In this document: piece by piece, positions 53,785 through 61,684 of the stretch
Layout: each line of letters opens with the position of its first letter
Numbering within the stretch: position 1 is the stretch's first letter
DNA from: CAVPHV01 sp963704825
Lineage (GTDB): Bacteria; Actinomycetota; Acidimicrobiia; Spongiisociales; UBA5794
Assembly: GCA_963704825.1 (NCBI GenBank)
Contig: CAVPHV010000017.1
Location: forward strand, 310,001 to 374,000
DNA length: 64,000 bases
Reading direction: 5' to 3'
The notes under the pieces: generated by a model
Told to the model about the DNA's origin: nothing
The model's database searches: none
Seen by the model: the letters and a program-made list of their open reading frames with translations, nothing else
Made by a program: the position numbers and the translations under genes

Positions 53785-54498
53785 ATGACAACGCAGGCTC
53801 GCTCCGCCACCAATGTGACCCTGCCGTTGCATGCGCTCTTCGAGGCCATGTCCGACGGTGTCCTGATCATCGACGCCGCCGGCGTCCGCACCTACGCCAA
53901 CCCGGCGCTGACCGAGCTTCTGGGCTGTGATCCGCGTGAGCCGTTGGGTTCGAGCGAGGTGCCGCCGTGGATTCCCGAGGATCAGCGCACCCGCTATCGC
54001 GACTACGTCGGTGACGGATCGCGCGCCGTGCGCAGCGCCACGATCGCCCTCGAATGGGCTGTCATCGACGCCAGCGGCGAGCGAATCCCGGTGGTGCTGC
54101 GGCTGCTCCCGGTGCGAGCTTCGATGGGTTCGCCGGCCGCCACGCTGTGGATGGTGCAGCAAGAGGCTCCGGTAGCTCCGGCGTCGGAAGCTGTCGCCGG
54201 CCGGGTCCACCTCCTGGAGAAGGGGCTGGAGCGGATCGCTTCAGACCTTGCCAGGCTAGGGTTTGCCGGCAACGGCGCTCCTCGGCCCACTGCGGGGTTC
54301 CCCGGTGCGGAGCGCCTGTCGCCACGCGAGTCGGAGATCGTCGGACTCCTGCTCGAGGGTCATCGAGTCGTGTCCATCTCCACCGAGCTTTGTGTCAGCG
54401 AACACACGGTGCGCAACCACCTCAAGTCTGTCTTCCGCAAGCTCGGCGTGCATTCCCAGGCCGAATTGGTGCGGCGGGCTCGCAACGGCTCCTCCTGA
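53785..54498 (+). CDS. PAS-LuxR transcriptional regulator
   Basis: 237 residues. A PAS domain (about 15-120: D-G-V-L-I-I-D-A-A-G-V-R-T-Y-A-N-P-A-L near the start) is followed by a linker and a LuxR/GerE HTH at ~172-232 (L-S-P-R-E-S-E-I-V, then S-E-H-T-V-R-N-H-L-K-S-V-F-R-K-L). It has no receiver domain, so the PAS fold is the likely sensor. ATG at 53785, GATAGGA upstream. The 289-bp divergent gap before it (53496-53784) should hold its promoter and that of the 264-residue gene; I see no clear operator there. Confidence 0.9.
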   Translation: MTTQARSATNVTLPLHALFEAMSDGVLIIDAAGVRTYANPALTELLGCDPREPLGSSEVPPWIPEDQRTRYRDYVGDGSRAVRSATIALEWAVIDASGERIPVVLRLLPVRASMGSPAATLWMVQQEAPVAPASEAVAGRVHLLEKGLERIASDLARLGFAGNGAPRPTAGFPGAERLSPRESEIVGLLLEGHRVVSISTELCVSEHTVRNHLKSVFRKLGVHSQAELVRRARNGSS

Positions 54499-54545
54499 GC
54501 TGACCTGACGGGAACCGATCAGCGCGTGGTGTCGTTGCCATCGTT

Positions 54546-55007
54546 GTGACCGCCATCACCTTGAGCACGATGTCGATCGAGGACTGTCCTGCGGTTGCCG
54601 AGTTGTGTTTCGAATTGGGCTACAACGTGACCGCGACCCAGGTGGAAGAGGCCTGGGTGAGTCTGCAGCCCAACCGGGACGCGGTCGTGCTGGTCGCCGT
54701 CTCGGATGGCAAGATCGTTGGCTGGGTTCAAGGCACAATCTCGACCTCCATCCAAACCGGCCGCTTCCTCGAGGTCGGTGGCCTTGTGGTCACGACCGGG
54801 CAGCGCGGCACCGGCGTCGGTCGCCGATTGCTGGCGGGGGTTGAGGCGTGGGCCGCGGCCAGAGGGCTTGATCGGGTGCGGCTGCGATCCAATGTGGTGC
54901 GCCGGGAAGCGCACACGTTCTACGAGAGAATCGGCTACGAGAGGGAGAAGACCTCCTACACGTTCTCCAAGTCTGTTGGCGTCGAGCTGCCAGACTGCGG
55001 TCGATGA
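54546..55007 (+). CDS. GNAT N-acetyltransferase
   Basis: A 153-residue single GNAT domain. The motif-A region is V-G-G-L-V-V, then R-G-T-G-V-G-R-R-L-L (about 78-97), with F-Y-E-R-I-G-Y near 125 and a C-terminal strand. The start is GTG at 54546 or ATG at 54570. The stop overlaps the ATG of the HMG-CoA-lyase-like gene by four bases, so the two are coupled. The substrate is unknown. Confidence 0.87.
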   Translation: MTAITLSTMSIEDCPAVAELCFELGYNVTATQVEEAWVSLQPNRDAVVLVAVSDGKIVGWVQGTISTSIQTGRFLEVGGLVVTTGQRGTGVGRRLLAGVEAWAAARGLDRVRLRSNVVRREAHTFYERIGYEREKTSYTFSKSVGVELPDCGR

Positions 55008-55900
55008 GCCGCACCATCACCATCGTCGAGTCGGGGCCGCGCGACGGCCTGCAGAGCGAGCAGCGGGTTCTGCCCACCGTCGACAAGGTCGAGATGATCA
55101 ACCGAATGGTGGCGGCCGGGGTTGCCCGGATCGAAGTCGCTTCTTTTGTGCATCCCCGCCTCGTACCCCAGATGGCCGATGCCGAGGAGGTGGTCGCCGT
55201 CCTCGGCCCGAGCCCGGCCCATGCGTCGTATTCGGGGCTCGTGCTGAACCGGCGCGGCTTGGACCGGGCCCTGGCAACGACGGTGGACGAGATCGGGTTT
55301 GTCGTAGCCGCCGCCGAGGGATACAACCAGGCGAATCAGCGAGCGTCGGTCGACCAGACCATGGCTGAGATCGAGGCAATGATCCCCGAAGCACACGGCG
55401 CCGGCCGGTTCGGCAGTGTGACCATCAGCGTCGCCTGGGGTGATCCGTATGACGGTGAGGTGCCCATTGCCAACGTCGTGGAGCTGGCGGCACGTGCCGC
55501 CGCAGCGGGCGCCGACGAGGTTGCGCTCGGCGACACCATCGGGGTCGCTGTGCCGGCGACCGTGGCGGCGGTCCTCGGCGCCATCCAGAATGCGGTTCCG
55601 GATCTGGCGTTGCGCTGTCACTTTCACAACACTCGGCAGACCGGGCTCGCCAACGTGGTGGCTGCGCTCAACGCCGGGGTCACCGTGTTCGACACCTCGG
55701 TCGGAGGCATCGGCGGGTCGCCGTTTGCACCCGGCGCCGGCGGCAACGTGGCTACCGAGGACCTCCTGTTCCTGGCATCCCGCAGCGATCTGGAAACGGG
55801 AGTCGACCTCGCGGCCACGGTGCACACGGCTCGCTGGCTCAGCGAACGGCTCGGCCACGAACTCCCCGGGTCCGGTCACCGCCTCGATCCGTGGCCGTAG
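55004..55900 (+). CDS. HMG-CoA lyase-like enzyme with Cys-to-Ser change
   Basis: A 298-residue TIM-barrel aldolase of the HMG-CoA lyase/DRE-TIM group. E-S-G-P-R-D-G-L-Q (9-17) carries the catalytic Arg13 and Asp14, and H-F-H-N-T (206-210) supplies metal ligands. The glycine-rich loop reads G-G-S-P-F-A-P-G-A-G-G-N: Ser239 stands where HMG-CoA lyases have the catalytic Cys (G-G-C-P). The overall family is clear; the exact reaction is not. It may act on another 3-hydroxy-3-methylacyl-CoA or be a variant lyase. Coupled to the upstream GNAT gene. Confidence 0.85.
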   Translation: MSRTITIVESGPRDGLQSEQRVLPTVDKVEMINRMVAAGVARIEVASFVHPRLVPQMADAEEVVAVLGPSPAHASYSGLVLNRRGLDRALATTVDEIGFVVAAAEGYNQANQRASVDQTMAEIEAMIPEAHGAGRFGSVTISVAWGDPYDGEVPIANVVELAARAAAAGADEVALGDTIGVAVPATVAAVLGAIQNAVPDLALRCHFHNTRQTGLANVVAALNAGVTVFDTSVGGIGGSPFAPGAGGNVATEDLLFLASRSDLETGVDLAATVHTARWLSERLGHELPGSGHRLDPWP

Positions 55901-55958
55901 GCGCCGTCCCGGAATGTCCTGTGGTTTGGCATACTGGAGGTGACGACGAGGAGCGCCG

Positions 55959-56501
55959 ATGGCTGAACTCGAATGGGAGCCGATGGATGGTGGCTACACG
56001 AGTGGGCGCTATCACATTGCTCCGCTCGACGGTGGCTCCAAGCACCATTGGCGGTTGTTCACGATTGACCATTCGGTTCCGGCCGCCGACTTCAAGACGC
56101 TGAGCATTGCCCGGCAAGCGGCCGTGGGATTGGAGCGAGCCCGCATCCGTCGCTCCCGGATTCTGACGGATCTGACCGTCGGCGTTGCCGCCGCAATCGT
56201 CGCCGTGGCGGCAGGTGCGGTCATGAAGGAGCTTCTCGGGTTTGTCGTGATGATGGCGGCGGTTTGGCTTGCTGTGCGCTCGTTCGTCGGCGCGATGTCC
56301 GAGCATCTCGGCGATGCCTGGAGCTGGAATCGCGCCCCGGGAACCCCGCGGCGGATCACCCCGTTCGATCGAGCGTGGGCCGGGGTGGTCGATACGACCA
56401 AGGACAAGGTCGTCGAACGGATCAGTGTCGTCGCGCAGGACAGTTCCGGCGCCGGCGCCGAGCCCAAGATTCGTATCCTTCCTCCCGAGCCGCCCGGGTA
56501 A
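55959..56501 (+). CDS. Hypothetical two-helix membrane protein
   Basis: 180 residues, ATG at 55959 with GAGGAG six bases upstream. A polar ~70-residue N-terminus (W-E-P-M-D-G-G-Y and H-H-W-R-L-F-T-I) is followed by two close hydrophobic helices (about 69-86 and 88-107) and a polar ~70-residue tail ending Pro-rich. No family recognised. The SAM-hydrolase gene begins 11 bases after its stop, so both are probably in one transcript. Confidence 0.7.
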   Translation: MAELEWEPMDGGYTSGRYHIAPLDGGSKHHWRLFTIDHSVPAADFKTLSIARQAAVGLERARIRRSRILTDLTVGVAAAIVAVAAGAVMKELLGFVVMMAAVWLAVRSFVGAMSEHLGDAWSWNRAPGTPRRITPFDRAWAGVVDTTKDKVVERISVVAQDSSGAGAEPKIRILPPEPPG

Positions 56502-56512
56502 CCTGCCGGGCC

Positions 56513-57370
56513 ATGACTTCGGTTCCGATTTCCTTTCTGTCCGACTTCGGGCACGCCGACGAGTTCGTCGGCGTGGTGCACGGTGTCGTCGCCCGCATCG
56601 CCCCCGAGGTGCGGGTCATCGACGTGACCCATGGCATCCCGCGCGGCGACGTCCGAGCCGGAGCGCTGGCTTTGCTGCGGGCCATCCAATACCTGCCGGG
56701 CGGCGTGGCTCTCGCCGTGGTTGATCCCGGAGTGGGTGCCGGACGGCGTGGCATCGCGGCCCGCACCGAGTGGGGCTACTTCGTTGGCCCCGACAATGGT
56801 TTGCTGGCGCCGGCCGTGGCGATGGTGGGCGGCGCCGACATGATCGTTTCGCTGGAGAATCCCGAGCTGCGCCTTCCCGCCGAGGGTGCCACTTTCGACG
56901 GCCGGGATCTGTTCGGCCCGGCCGCGGCGGTGCTCGCCTCGGAGCAGGCGGATTTCGAAGACCTTGGCCCGGCCGTTGCGCTCGAGACGGTCATGCCGCT
57001 CATGATTCCGTTGGTCGATGTGGCCCCCGGTCGGGTCGAGGGCCGGGTGCTGTGGGTTGATCACTTCGGCAACGCCCAAACCAATATCGCCCCCCACGAC
57101 CTCGCCGCGGCGGGGCTGGCCAAAGGCGACGATTTGGTGCTGCGGATCGGGGCGATGGAGTTCCCGATCGGCTGGGTCGATGCCTACGGCGATGTCGCTT
57201 CAGGCGAAGGCCTGCTCCACATCGACTCCTACGGCCAGCTGGCCGTTGCGGTCCGGGAGGGACGCGCCGATGACAAGTATCCGCTGGAGGCAAACCTCGT
57301 TGTGACGGTCAAGGCGCCGGCGGACGAGCCCGGCCGGGTCGACATTCAGGGCGTTGCCCCGGCCAGGTAG
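56513..57370 (+). CDS. SAM hydroxide adenosyltransferase (SAM chlorinase/fluorinase family)
   Basis: A 285-residue DUF62-type enzyme. S-D-F-G-H-A-D-E-F-V-G at the N-terminus, V-D-P-G-V-G with R-R-G, F-V-G-P-D-N-G-L and V-D-H-F-G-N match the family. The Asp-Arg-His set used to activate water appears present, so it should hydrolyse SAM to adenosine and methionine, not halogenate it. The ATG at 56513 is the only start near the family N-terminus. Its last 25 bases overlap a small minus-strand gene candidate. Confidence 0.9.
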   Translation: MTSVPISFLSDFGHADEFVGVVHGVVARIAPEVRVIDVTHGIPRGDVRAGALALLRAIQYLPGGVALAVVDPGVGAGRRGIAARTEWGYFVGPDNGLLAPAVAMVGGADMIVSLENPELRLPAEGATFDGRDLFGPAAAVLASEQADFEDLGPAVALETVMPLMIPLVDVAPGRVEGRVLWVDHFGNAQTNIAPHDLAAAGLAKGDDLVLRIGAMEFPIGWVDAYGDVASGEGLLHIDSYGQLAVAVREGRADDKYPLEANLVVTVKAPADEPGRVDIQGVAPAR

Positions 57371-57441
57371 AGCTGCCAGAGGAAGGCGCCGACGATGAGC
57401 ACCAGGAGTCCGACGATGACGGCGGCGGTGACGGGTCGCAT
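57346..57441 (-). CDS. Candidate 31-residue single-helix membrane peptide
   Basis: A short open frame encoding M-R-P-V-T-A-A-V then a ~19-residue Val/Leu/Ile-rich helix and a W-Q-L-Y-L-A-G end. It is basic at the start, hydrophobic in the middle and polar at the end, like many small membrane proteins. TATCGT (57451-57456, minus strand) stands nine bases before the ATG, compatible with leaderless expression; no ribosome site is seen. It is antisense to the last 25 bases of the SAM-hydrolase gene. Too short to be certain. Confidence 0.42.
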   Translation of the reverse strand: MRPVTAAVIVGLLVLIVGAFLWQLYLAGATP

Positions 57442-57446
57442 GAGCC

Positions 57447-57719
57447 GTGGACGATAGCGGCGCCGGCTCCCCAGCCGGTGGCCACGACTTCACCTTCCTC
57501 ACCAGGCAAGGGTGCCCGATGTGCGACGAGGCCCTGGAACTCGTCCGGCGTCATGCCCGCGGCTCGGTCGAGGTGGTTGACGTCGACCTCGACCTCGACT
57601 TGCTCGAGCGCTACAACGAACTTGTTCCGGTCGTGCTCGACGCAACGGGGCGGGTGCTGGCGACCGGGCCGCTCAGCTCTGGACAGGCAAAGCGTCTGGT
57701 GCGCCGGTTCAACCGCTGA
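57447..57719 (+). CDS. Glutaredoxin-like protein
   Basis: A 90-residue thioredoxin-fold protein with C-P-M-C at about residues 23-26, D-V-D-L-D-L-D in the second strand and V-P-V-V-L-D near 60 (the cis-Pro region), typical of short glutaredoxin-like family members. It is probably a thiol-disulfide protein. GTG start at 57447, five bases from the divergent small peptide's ATG. The last ~19 codons are the first copy of a 56-bp tandem repeat that continues past the stop. Confidence 0.85.
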   Translation: MDDSGAGSPAGGHDFTFLTRQGCPMCDEALELVRRHARGSVEVVDVDLDLDLLERYNELVPVVLDATGRVLATGPLSSGQAKRLVRRFNR

Positions 57720-57892
57720 CCGGGCCGTTCAGCTCCGGGCAGGCAAAGCGTCTGGTACGCAGGTTCAACCGCTGACCGGGCCGCTCAGCTCCGGGCAGGC
57801 AAAGCGTCTGGTACGCAGGTTCAACCGCTGACCGGGCCGCTCAGCTCCGGGCAGGCAAAGCGTCTGGTACGCAGGTTCAACCGCTGACCGGG
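57662..57892 (+). repeat. 56-bp tandem repeat (4 copies + remnant) at the 3' end of the glutaredoxin-like gene
   Basis: Copies begin at 57662, 57718, 57774 and 57830, each exactly 56 bp, with a 7-base remnant at 57886. Copy 1 codes for the protein C-terminus (T-G-P-L-S-S-G-Q-A-K-R-L ... F-N-R-stop); copies 2-4 lie after the stop. Copies 2-4 share four differences from copy 1 (TCT to TCC, GGA to GGG, GTG to GTA, CGG to AGG), all synonymous in the gene's frame. Copy 2 has one extra C to T. The array ends ~43 bases before rex. Confidence 0.93.
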
Positions 57893-57934
57893 TGCTGATT
57901 CTGGCGCCGCGACCCCCCACTATCCTCCAAAAAC

Positions 57935-58561
57935 GTGAAGACGAGCATCCCGAAAGCCACCATTGCCAGGCTGCCGCTCTACCTGCGGTGCCTCAGCGAC
58001 CTCGCTGCGGCACAGACGACCTGCTCGTCCGATCAGTTGGCGACCAATGCCGGAGTCAACTCCGCCCAGGTGCGCAAAGACCTGTCCTATTTGGACGTCA
58101 GCGGGGTGCGCGGGGTGGGCTACTCCGTGGTCGAACTGCGCCACCAGTTGTCTACCGCCCTTGGCTTGAACCAGGGGTATGCGGTGGCGATCGTCGGCGC
58201 CGGCAATCTGGGGACGGCGTTGAGCAATTACGGTGGGTTCGCCGCGTGGGGCTTCACTGTGGCAGGGGTGTTCGACATCGATGCGGCAAAGGTCGGCACC
58301 GAGGTTGGCGGCCACCTGGTGCGTCCGCTGGTCGACTTGGAGGAGATCGTGCAGCAGCGCGACATCGCCATCGGCATCGTCGCCACGCCGGCAAATGCCG
58401 CTCAGCAGGTCGCCGACAGGTTCATCGCCTCCGGGCTGCGGTCAATCCTCAACTTTGCGCCGACGGTGCTCCAGGTGCCCGACAACGTGTCGGTACGACG
58501 AGTGGATCTCTCCACCGAATTGCAGATTCTCACGTTCCATCTTCAGCAGGACGCCGGCTGA
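57935..58561 (+). CDS. rex: Redox-sensing transcriptional repressor Rex
   Basis: 208 residues. An N-terminal winged helix (about 5-75, with S-A-Q-V-R-K-D-L-S-Y-L, the DNA-reading helix) is joined to a Rossmann domain with G-A-G-N-L-G-T-A-L (87-95) for NADH/NAD+. Rex represses respiratory and fermentative genes when NADH is low. GTG start at 57935 with TATCCT eight bases upstream and no ribosome site, so a leaderless mRNA is likely. No clear Rex operator (TTGTGAA-N4-TTCACAA type) was noticed beside the bc operon that converges from the right. Confidence 0.94.
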   Translation: MKTSIPKATIARLPLYLRCLSDLAAAQTTCSSDQLATNAGVNSAQVRKDLSYLDVSGVRGVGYSVVELRHQLSTALGLNQGYAVAIVGAGNLGTALSNYGGFAAWGFTVAGVFDIDAAKVGTEVGGHLVRPLVDLEEIVQQRDIAIGIVATPANAAQQVADRFIASGLRSILNFAPTVLQVPDNVSVRRVDLSTELQILTFHLQQDAG

Positions 58562-58608
58562 CCGTCGGCTTTGGAGGCGGTGCCGCGTTGATCAGATGGG
58601 GCGCCCGT

Positions 58609-59118
58609 TCAGGCGGACTCTTCCGCCGCGTTCTCATAGCGGTCGAGTGCCGCGACGAACATCAGGAACAGGATCAGTGAGCCGAGGGTGAGCGCAATCG
58701 CAGGCACCCGAACCTGGAAGGCGTTCAGCCCTTCAACATCGGAGGGCCGCAGCCCGCGCGGGGCGTAGACCACGAACAGGGCGCTGCCGATGACCAGCCA
58801 ACCAAACGTGGCGGCGCCGGTGACGAGGAAGGCGAGGCGGGCGCCCAGGTTGGTGTAGAGCAGTAGGTAGCCGCTGCCGATGAACGCGATGATCGAGGTC
58901 ACGGTGATGAGTACCCCTCGGGTCGCAACCGAGAAGGCCGTTACCCGGCCGGTGTCGGGATCGACCTGCTTGAAGATGGCGTCGTAGATGTCCCCGAACA
59001 GGCCCCGCACCGGCGGAATGAACGAAAGGATGGCGACGATGATGGCAAAGACGCCAAGCCACTCGAGGGCAGTCAGCCCTGCTTCATCACTATGGAATCG
59101 CCGGCGCAGGTTGCTCAC
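58609..59118 (-). CDS. bc-operon membrane protein with pilin-like N-terminus
   Basis: 169 residues, ATG at 59118 overlapping the cytochrome c stop by four bases. The N-terminus reads D-E-A-G-L-T-A-L-E-W-L-G (11-22) before a hydrophobic helix, like a Flp/Tad prepilin cleavage site (G14 then Glu at +5). Three further helices (about 70-90, 97-118 and 136-158) follow, so it is not a simple pilin. It is last in the respiratory operon and may be an accessory subunit of the complex. Function unknown. Confidence 0.72.
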   Translation of the reverse strand: MSNLRRRFHSDEAGLTALEWLGVFAIIVAILSFIPPVRGLFGDIYDAIFKQVDPDTGRVTAFSVATRGVLITVTSIIAFIGSGYLLLYTNLGARLAFLVTGAATFGWLVIGSALFVVYAPRGLRPSDVEGLNAFQVRVPAIALTLGSLILFLMFVAALDRYENAAEESA

Positions 59119-60788
59119 ATCGACCTTTCATACTGGACGATGAGTCGGATGTCTTCCTCAGACAGGATCTGCCCAAATGCGGGCATCCAGCCATTGCCGA
59201 TCCCGTTGACGCCGTAGTTCCTGGCCAGCTCGGAACCCTCGATGATGAACTTGACCTGGTCGTCCGCATTCGGGAACTGGCTGACGGAGGCACCACCGAC
59301 AAGCGATGGCCCCCAGGCCCCGCTGCCGGCTTCCTGCTCGAAGGCAACCCCGGCGCTGTAGCCGGCGGTGTGACAGCGGGCGCAGTAGCCGTTGAACAGA
59401 CCGACGGCCCGCTCGCTGTCGGCCACGCTGAGCCCGGTGTTGGCAGCCACCTCGTCGAAGTCGACCGCCCACAGTTGCTCTGCCTCGGCGTCACGTAGGA
59501 AGTTGAGGCCCTCGACTGCAGTGTTCAGGAAGACCTCTTGGCGCTCGGTCACCACGCCAAGGGTGAGATGTGCGGTGCTGAGGTCATTCATCCAAGCGTC
59601 GAGCGAGTCGATGTCGGCAATGGCCACTCCCGCAGCGTCGGTCATCGTGAAAGCCTTGCTCGGGTCGAGCATGAGGTCGTACAGGTGTGGATACAAGCCG
59701 ACGTTGGGCACGATCGTCACCTCATACGTGATGTTCCCGTCGTCGTCCTCGACCGGGGACACCACCCGCACCACCACGGTGTCCGCGGTGATGGCGGCCA
59801 GCGAGTTCGGATCCCGCTCACCGTCCACGGACCCGGCGATGAGGCGTTCGGCTTCGTCGCTGATTCCGTCGCGGTCGGTGTCGAGCCCGGCCTGGTTGCA
59901 GGATGACCCGACCATGGCGGCGGACTCATCGGTGCAGGTCCCGTCGCCGGCCAGGATGAAAGCGATGTTGGTCGGTGTGGCGCCTGCCTGCTCCAGTGTC
60001 TCGAACTTTGCCGGGGCGTCATTCAAGTCGGCGATGACTGCTTGTTCGGCGGCAATACGGGCGGCGACTGCCTCGGCGCCGCCGGCGATGCGGGCCAGGG
60101 CGGCGTCCACCGTCGGTTGGATCTTGGCGAGGGCATCGCCCTGGGAGATTTGGAACGACTCGATGAAGGCCATGACCTGGTCGACTTCCTGGGTGCTCAT
60201 GGCGCCGCCGCCTTCGAGACCGTTGGCCGGCATCGGGGTGCCGGCGCGCCCGTAGACGACCCAGAACTCGACCTCTTCTTCGCTATAGCGGTAGAAGACA
60301 TCGTTGAGCGAGGGAACGGCCCACGAGGTCTCCAACCCGCTGCGTTCCTCCGTGTAGGCCGCGCCGCCACCGCCCCCGTCGGCGCCGTGGCAGTTGGTGC
60401 ACACGAAGTTGGTGTACCACCTGTGGCCCTCTTCGATGTAGAGCTCGCTTTGGGCCTCCGCCGCCTCAGCCTGGCGGTCTGACTCGATGATGTAGTAGAC
60501 CGGGATGAGGAGAGCAAGAACGCCGGCTGCAACTACGGCCGACGTCAGGATCTTGGTTAGCCGTCTGTTCTCCAGCTCATCGTCGGAGAGGTACGGCTGA
60601 AGGTTGGGCGGGGTTTCGTCGGCCTTCTTCTTGCCGACCCGCCTGCTGTTGATGATGAGGTAGCCCACCCAGATCAGGAAGGCGCCGATGACCACGATGA
60701 GCACAAACGCGCCGAGCCCGACGTTGGCAGGACCGGCCGGTGTGCTGTCGGTCTCCGCCGTCGCGAGGATGATCGATGCCGCCGTCAC
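59115..60788 (-). CDS. Large diheme cytochrome c of the bc complex
   Basis: 557 residues. One or two helices anchor it (about 25-46 and 80-100). The first heme site is C-T-N-C-H (120-124), the second C-A-R-C-H (469-473) with a likely Met ligand in G-W-M-P-A-F-G. Between them is an unusual ~300-residue stretch with D-T-D-R-D-G-I-S-D-E-A-E, a thrombospondin-type-3-like Ca2+ motif. It would take electrons from the Rieske centre. The GTG at 60788 overlaps the Rieske stop (GTGA). It replaces the shorter QcrC of other actinobacteria. Confidence 0.87.
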   Translation of the reverse strand: MTAASIILATAETDSTPAGPANVGLGAFVLIVVIGAFLIWVGYLIINSRRVGKKKADETPPNLQPYLSDDELENRRLTKILTSAVVAAGVLALLIPVYYIIESDRQAEAAEAQSELYIEEGHRWYTNFVCTNCHGADGGGGGAAYTEERSGLETSWAVPSLNDVFYRYSEEEVEFWVVYGRAGTPMPANGLEGGGAMSTQEVDQVMAFIESFQISQGDALAKIQPTVDAALARIAGGAEAVAARIAAEQAVIADLNDAPAKFETLEQAGATPTNIAFILAGDGTCTDESAAMVGSSCNQAGLDTDRDGISDEAERLIAGSVDGERDPNSLAAITADTVVVRVVSPVEDDDGNITYEVTIVPNVGLYPHLYDLMLDPSKAFTMTDAAGVAIADIDSLDAWMNDLSTAHLTLGVVTERQEVFLNTAVEGLNFLRDAEAEQLWAVDFDEVAANTGLSVADSERAVGLFNGYCARCHTAGYSAGVAFEQEAGSGAWGPSLVGGASVSQFPNADDQVKFIIEGSELARNYGVNGIGNGWMPAFGQILSEEDIRLIVQYERSM

Positions 60789-61684
60789 ACGCACGATGGT
60801 CCCTGCGGATAGGCAATGGTCTTGATGGTGGCCCGGGAGGTCTCGAGGACCTGGCCCGTCTGAACGACGAGGTCGCCGTTGTCGTTGATCTCGACGGCGA
60901 AGCGGTCCATGTTGCGCGGCGCCGGTCCATCCACGTACTCGCCGTGGAAGTTGTACTTGGAGCCGTGACAGGGGCATTCAAAACCCTGCGACGACAGACA
61001 CTCGGGGACCCGGCAGCCGAGGTGGACACAGCGCTGCCAGAGTGCCATCAGGCCCGGCTCGCTGCCGTCGGTGGCGACCACGGGAAGACCAGCGAATGAG
61101 CTGGCATCCTGGACATTGGAGTCGAACGGAACGATCCACGATTGGGCCGCGGCCACGAAGACCGGCTGGACGGAGCCGTCGGCTTGGATCATCTGGAGCT
61201 GCAGCTCGGTGAAGTTGCCTGCGTTGATTGGTGAGCCAAAGCCACCCTTCAGCTTCGGCCACAGGAAGGCCAGGAAGCTCAGCGATAGTCCTCCGAGGAA
61301 GGCACCGACGAACAGACCGAACAATGCTCGGTTCAGGAACTTGCGGCGGGTGACGCCGTACTCGGCGGACGTGATCGGGATCCTCTCCAGTGCCGGATCT
61401 GGCGGCGGGGCCGCCGGCCCAGTAGCCGTCTCAGACTCGGCCGTTGTGGCGGTGTCGTCTTCAGCGGTTGCCGTCAACGTGGCAACCGCGGTTCCGCCTC
61501 CGTCGGCAGCAGACGCCTGTCGTCGGCGGTCGGAGCGAACCGCACGCTTGTCGAGCTTGCCGGTTGCGGCCGAGGTGATGGGTTCGGCGGACGGGCCGCG
61601 GCGCCATGCCACAGTGAACACCGCGAGGGCCGCCAGCCCTGCGGCGGCGACAATGCCAATGACGAAGATGGTGGTTGCGCTCAT
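60785..61684 (-). CDS. qcrA: Rieske iron-sulfur subunit of the bc complex
   Basis: 299 residues. An N-terminal helix (6-27), then a Thr/Ala/Pro-rich charged stretch to ~115 and a second helix (R-R-K-F-L-N-R-A-L then about 125-145) precede the Rieske domain. Cluster ligands are visible in C-V-H-L-G-C and C-P-C-H-G-S, with Cys/His pairs and disulfide Cys kept. The ATG at 61684 shares a base with the stop of the cytochrome b C-terminal gene (TGATG). The long low-complexity region between helices is a peculiarity of this protein. Confidence 0.93.
   Translation of the reverse strand: MSATTIFVIGIVAAAGLAALAVFTVAWRRGPSAEPITSAATGKLDKRAVRSDRRRQASAADGGGTAVATLTATAEDDTATTAESETATGPAAPPPDPALERIPITSAEYGVTRRKFLNRALFGLFVGAFLGGLSLSFLAFLWPKLKGGFGSPINAGNFTELQLQMIQADGSVQPVFVAAAQSWIVPFDSNVQDASSFAGLPVVATDGSEPGLMALWQRCVHLGCRVPECLSSQGFECPCHGSKYNFHGEYVDGPAPRNMDRFAVEINDNGDLVVQTGQVLETSRATIKTIAYPQGPSCV

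Noticed and set aside
57478..57831. A 117-residue + frame ending in the third 56-bp repeat copy.
   Set aside because: Its first two-thirds is an out-of-frame reading of the glutaredoxin-like gene; only the repeat remnant looks protein-like.
57662..57892. CRISPR array or tRNA in the 56-bp repeats.
   Set aside because: Copies are directly adjacent with no spacers, and no tRNA cloverleaf forms despite a GGTTCAA stretch.
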